NCBI GenBank assembly: GCA_003255065.1
Contig: QAOA01005839.1
Span: forward strand, 718,298 to 782,297
Direction: 5' to 3'
Source of the DNA: Cercis canadensis
Lineage: Eukaryota > Streptophyta > Magnoliopsida > Fabales > Fabaceae
Length of the DNA stretch: 64,000 nucleotides
The notes below the pieces were generated by a model that did not search any database, had not been told where the DNA came from, and saw nothing but the letters and a program-made list of their open reading frames with translations. This document shows positions 60,576 through 64,000 of this stretch, piece after piece. The position numbers were made by a program, and so were the translations under genes. Within the stretch, counting starts at the first letter, position 1. Every line of letters starts with the position of its first letter.

Positions 60576-61199
60576 ATGTCTTCCACTACCCTAAAACTCA
60601 TCTCACTGATTATCTCTGCTTTTGCCATTGTGAAAATAACAATGGCTGCTGACCCAGATATCCTCACTGATTTCATAGTCCCTCAAGGTACAAACATCGT
60701 TGATGGGAACTTCTTCACCTACACTGGCTTTCGTGCCCTTGTGCAGGCAAACCAACCAGCACCCACTAGCTTCAAGGTATTGAAGGCAAGCATGGTAGAG
60801 TTTCCAGCTCTCAATGGACAAAGTGTCTCTTATGCTGCCCTTCAATTCCCAGGTGGGACTGTCAACCCTCCTCACACCCACCCTCGCTCTGCCGAGCTCC
60901 TCTTTGTTGCCCAGGGTTCAGTTCAAGTGGGATTTGTGGACACCACCAACAAGCTCTTCACTCAGAAACTTCAACCAGGGGACATGTTCATATTCCCTAA
61001 GGGACTTGTGCACTTCCAATACAATGATGATCCCAAGACGTTCGCTCTAGCTATATCTGCATTTGGTAGTGCTAATGCTGGGACAGTATCGTTGCCTAAC
61101 ACTTTGTTTAACAGTACCATTGATGACAATGTCTTGGCTTTGGCTTTCAAGACTAATGTTGCCACTATTCAAACTTTGAAGAAAAGCTTTGCTCCCTAA
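60576..61199 (+). CDS. Germin-like protein (GLP9-type cupin), copy 2
   Basis: 207 residues, 200 identical to copy 1 at 54470. Same signal peptide, same two metal-site boxes and no cysteine. The seven differences are conservative or lie outside the cupin boxes: L9I, G25A, and V to I, M to L, T to S, S to T and S to A towards the C-terminus. The sequon near residue 178 reads NST here and NTS in copy 1, so both keep a glycosylation site. The start ATG and leader ATTTTAACC are identical in both. The duplication is recent. Confidence 0.93.
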   Translation: MSSTTLKLISLIISAFAIVKITMAADPDILTDFIVPQGTNIVDGNFFTYTGFRALVQANQPAPTSFKVLKASMVEFPALNGQSVSYAALQFPGGTVNPPHTHPRSAELLFVAQGSVQVGFVDTTNKLFTQKLQPGDMFIFPKGLVHFQYNDDPKTFALAISAFGSANAGTVSLPNTLFNSTIDDNVLALAFKTNVATIQTLKKSFAP

Positions 61200-62428
61200 G
61201 CTAAGCCTGAAGCTGAAGGAGATATATCTTACATGAGTCGGTGTGAGCTGGTGTCCTAATTGGTTTGTGATTTTTTTTTTTATTCAATAAATACTCTGGT
61301 GAAAGTGTGTTTGTTGCAAATTATTTGATTTTTCATTGGGATTAGCTGGTAAATTATCTTTTGTAAGATTGTTATGATCCAAATCAAATAATGTCTTCAT
61401 CAAAGAAGATTTTCAGAAAACGAAGAACATTACTCTAGACATATTGTTGTTTTTAATTGTGATATGATAAATCTCATTGGACTTCTATAGTCTCGGAATC
61501 TAATTTTTATTTTCTATATGTATAAATATTTCGTAGTGTTAGAATTTAGTTTCAAAAGAATTACTTCCAGTTGAATACAAATAAAATTATCGTTACTTTA
61601 TTTTTCCCTATTTTAATTCTTCACATTTCCTTAGGCCTATTAGTATTGACGCCAAATAAAAGTTATCATCACTTTCAAGAAGGAACAAAAATAGCATTAA
61701 GAAATTAAAAGTTTGCAGTCACTTGCCGCTTGTATCAAGCATGTATCAACATTTGGTGCTATCAGCCATTTGAAGTTAATAAAATTGTTGTTCAACTTCT
61801 CTTGAATTGATTAACAATACAAGCACTTTTCATTCCGAAAATGAATGAGGGCATATGTTGCCCCTTACTGAAATTAATGATGGCAAAAGTCTCCACTAAG
61901 ACGGTAGTGACAAGGGTTCCCCGAGTTTCTACAGGGAACTAGATTTTTTATCTCCACTGGGGCGGGGAGAGATTTCTCCCCATTTGAAGTTTGGGTTCAG
62001 GGCAAAGATTACAAAAGATAACTAATCTTCAGTATTTTGGGCTCCAAGGTCAGAATTCGAATATTATTTTCTGAGAGAAAGACAAATTCCATAAAATAAG
62101 TGACGTTCACAAATAATTAAATGAGAAGCATGTGAACTAAAATCTTTTTAGGAGTCAGTTGATATTATATATATGTTTACTAACTATGCTAATTTTCCTA
62201 ATATATTTTTTTATGAATGTAAACACAAGTCATTTGGACTATTTATGGAAATCTTCTTAAATCAGATAAAAGGAAAATGATAATAGCTCTGAAATGACAT
62301 GGTTTATTTAGCATTACTGAAAAATCATATTTAGGACATCACCCTTGTGAAGGTTAAAAGTCAAGGATAATTCTCTTCGTGTCACTCCTTGTCAATATCA
62401 ACTGTACATACATATATACTAAAAAAAA
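61200..62428. other. 3' flank of germin-like gene 2
   Basis: It aligns with 55094-56350. It ends at an A run directly before the N at 62429, the same point at which the first unit enters the LINE fragment. Confidence 0.6.
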
Positions 62429-62429
62429 N

Positions 62430-62745
62430 TTTTAGTGTTAGATATAAATTTCAAGAAGAAACTCTAAGTTGAATACTAATAAAAAAATATTATTACTTTA
62501 TTCTTCCCTATTTCAATTCTTCACACTTCCTTAATTATATTTTATCAATAGCTTTGATGCCAAATAAAGTTTATGTTCACTTTTAGGGGTGAATTTGGTA
62601 TAGGGTGAAGACTGCTAAATCTTAAAGGACTAATCTTTATTAGGTTAAAAATTAATTTTTTAAGATTTATCAGTCTTTACTCCATACCAAACGGTGCAAA
62701 AACTAGCATTAAGAAATTAAAAGGCATTAGTCACTTGTATCCCGT
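62430..62745. repeat. Third, diverged copy of the germin-like 3' flank
   Basis: The right side of the N aligns with 61535-61730 and 55455-55650 (tttagtgttag, agttgaatac(t/a)aataaa, ttcttcaca(c/t)ttcctta, gatgccaaataaa, tagcattaagaaattaaaag), but with much greater divergence than between units 1 and 2. It is interrupted by a fold-back MITE. No germin-like coding sequence sits directly before it, so it marks an older, broken unit. Confidence 0.6.
62586..62697. mobile_element. Fold-back MITE (112 bp)
   Basis: Left arm TTTGGTATAGGGTGAAGACTG and right arm, in reverse complement, TTTGGTATGGAGTAAAGACTG, continuing through TAAATCTTA on both sides, so most of the element folds into a hairpin. The other two copies of the flank (about 55600 and 61680) run through without it, giving two empty sites. 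Superfamily unresolved. Confidence 0.65.
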
Positions 62746-63814
62746 TTCCTTTTACTGTTTTTGTTTTTTTGGTGGGATGGGGGAGTGGGAGGAGAGGGGC
62801 AACAATTTTTGCTGCCTAAGGAAAAAACTTTCCATTTAGAAGATATTATATGCGGTAAGTATAAGAAATTCTTATGTAGTTTGATAGAAAAGGTAGAGCC
62901 AACGGGCCCTAGCTCCCCTAGATTTTTTAAAATACATAATTATGTATAAATATTTGAATATTGCTGCTTTGTCCCCTCCAAAATTTTTAGAATTTCTATA
63001 TATATATGGCCACTCAAAAATTTGTTTTATAATATTTTATACAATTACATTCACATACATTTAAGTGTTAATTAGATGTATGTATTGTATGGTTATTTTT
63101 AAATTTTTTTATTGTCTTATAACCCTTATCTTGGACCCCCAAGAAAATTTTGGGCTTCGCACTTGTTTGAAAGCAGTATTTTAGGTCAATAAAAGAATAA
63201 CACTAAATGGGTTACACTAAGTCAAATCAAATTAGATATATTGTTTTATTCTATTAACCTATCAGGTATCATCTTTTTATTAGCCTAGATTACTATTTTC
63301 ANAACCCTTATCTTGGCCCCCCAAGAAAATTTTGGGCTTCGCACTTGTTTGAAAGTAGTATTTTAGGTCAATAAAAGAATAACACTAAATGGGTTACACT
63401 AAGTCAAATCAAATTAGATATATTGTTTTATTCTATTAACCTATCAGGTATCATCTTTTTATTAGCCTAGATTACTATTTTCAGTGTATATAAGAATTTT
63501 TCCATTAGTACAAGAATATTCACATACTTCACATACGAATTAAGAAGCCACCATGTAGCCATCCATGCATCAGTAATCAGCAAGGAGTAATGCGAGTCAA
63601 TCACAACTTTATCCTTCTTCAAGCATCCTTTATTAAATCAAAAAGAATGCTGGCAAGGAAGGGTGGAAGCAAATCCTATTATTTGATGTTTACAAAGCAC
63701 TTTGTTTCAGTTCACCTAATCTATTTGAGGTTTACAAGGCACGTTGCTTTGATTTTGGCTTCAGGAAAAGATCCTGTTAGGTAAGGCGGAACGCAGCAAG
63801 AATACAAATGAAAA
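62746..63814. other. Intergenic with dispersed repeat and an assembly duplicate
   Basis: About 62880-63180 looks like a common plant transposon flank (gggccctagctcccctag, then aaaattttgggcttcgcac). A 181-bp stretch, 63121-63301, is repeated at 63303-63483 across the N at 63302. No gene is supported; short frames at 62761-62949 and 63590-63784 have no recognisable product. Confidence 0.45.
63121..63483. repeat. 181-bp tandem copy around an N (probable assembly overlap)
   Basis: 63121-63301 and 63303-63483 are almost identical (two differences seen: gacc/gccc and agcag/agtag), with a single N between. This is the signature of unmerged contig ends. Confidence 0.9.
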
Positions 63815-64000
63815 ATTCAGAACAGAAAAGGCTAAAGCCAATAGAATATGCTTCCAGTACAATGGGGCCGTGAACTTAGATGTAAATTTTGAGGTCTTTG
63901 AGCCAATAAAGTGCTCGGATGCATATAATAGAGGATGTATCATTGTTTAGGATGTTTGATAGGACGCAAAATAGAAAGAACGTAGGAAGAAGAATTGAAA
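63815..64000 (+). promoter_or_regulatory. Upstream flank of a further germin-like gene beyond the window
   Basis: It aligns with 53840-54027 and 60165-60355 up to the last base, ending in the same GAACGTAGGAAGAAGAATT. By the spacing of copy 2, an ATG would fall about 220 bases past the right edge. The flank is more diverged than the first two, so this may be an older copy, intact or not. Confidence 0.5.

Noticed and set aside
35208-64000. GASA/germin-like cluster as a new coordinated defence system
   Set aside because: Both families are well known and commonly tandemly duplicated; nothing in the sequence shows joint function beyond shared location.

Overview
The window is nuclear DNA from a flowering plant, most likely a woody eudicot; I cannot name the species. 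It is AT-rich, the genes have short GT-AG introns, the families are plant-specific (GASA/snakin peptides, germin-like proteins, plastid dihydrodipicolinate synthase, ALIS subunits, F-box/LRR proteins), and transposon relics fill the gaps. All gene models below were assembled by hand from reading frames and splice signals.

Layout. 1-9 kb: an intact F-box/LRR gene (1211-3611) and a broken tandem copy (6213-8929) hit by two solo LTRs and a hAT-like MITE. 9.5-17.8 kb: a minus-strand SF1-like KH-domain RNA-binding gene, 813 residues from eight coding exons, with a Helitron in one intron and a 2.8-kb leader intron. 21.6-23.4 kb: plastid DHDPS (lysine synthesis), minus strand. 25.5-28.8 kb: a CYP18-1/PPIL3-type cyclophilin, minus strand. 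30.8-33.7 kb: an ALA-interacting subunit (ALIS) of P4-ATPase flippases, plus strand. These single-copy housekeeping genes do not form a functional cluster.

35-64 kb is a rearranged array of GASA peptides (minus strand) and germin-like proteins (plus strand). It holds two complete GASA genes (36.2-37.1 and 41.0-41.7 kb), an exon-1 relic (35.2 kb) and a decayed last-exon fragment (57.7 kb). It also holds two nearly identical germin-like genes (54.5 and 60.6 kb), an antisense germin-like pseudogene (52.0-52.6 kb), and the upstream flank of a further germin-like copy running off the right edge. Later insertions include a nearly full-length LINE (43.0-48.9 kb), a Harbinger-type element (50.4-51.8 kb), a 5'-truncated LINE (56.4-57.2 kb) and several MITEs. 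Comparing duplicated blocks gives empty sites that date some of these insertions relative to the duplications.

The single N characters matter. At most of them the sequence left of the N is repeated immediately to its right with allele-like differences (535 bp at 18227, 219 bp at 54241, 181 bp at 63302, 103 bp at 51634). These tandem copies look like unmerged contig overlaps, not biology. I found no CRISPR array, rRNA or tRNA gene, and no convincing new molecular system. The most interesting items are the GASA/germin array, the GASA copy whose leader and original start codon are deleted, and the insertion sites read from paralogous blocks.
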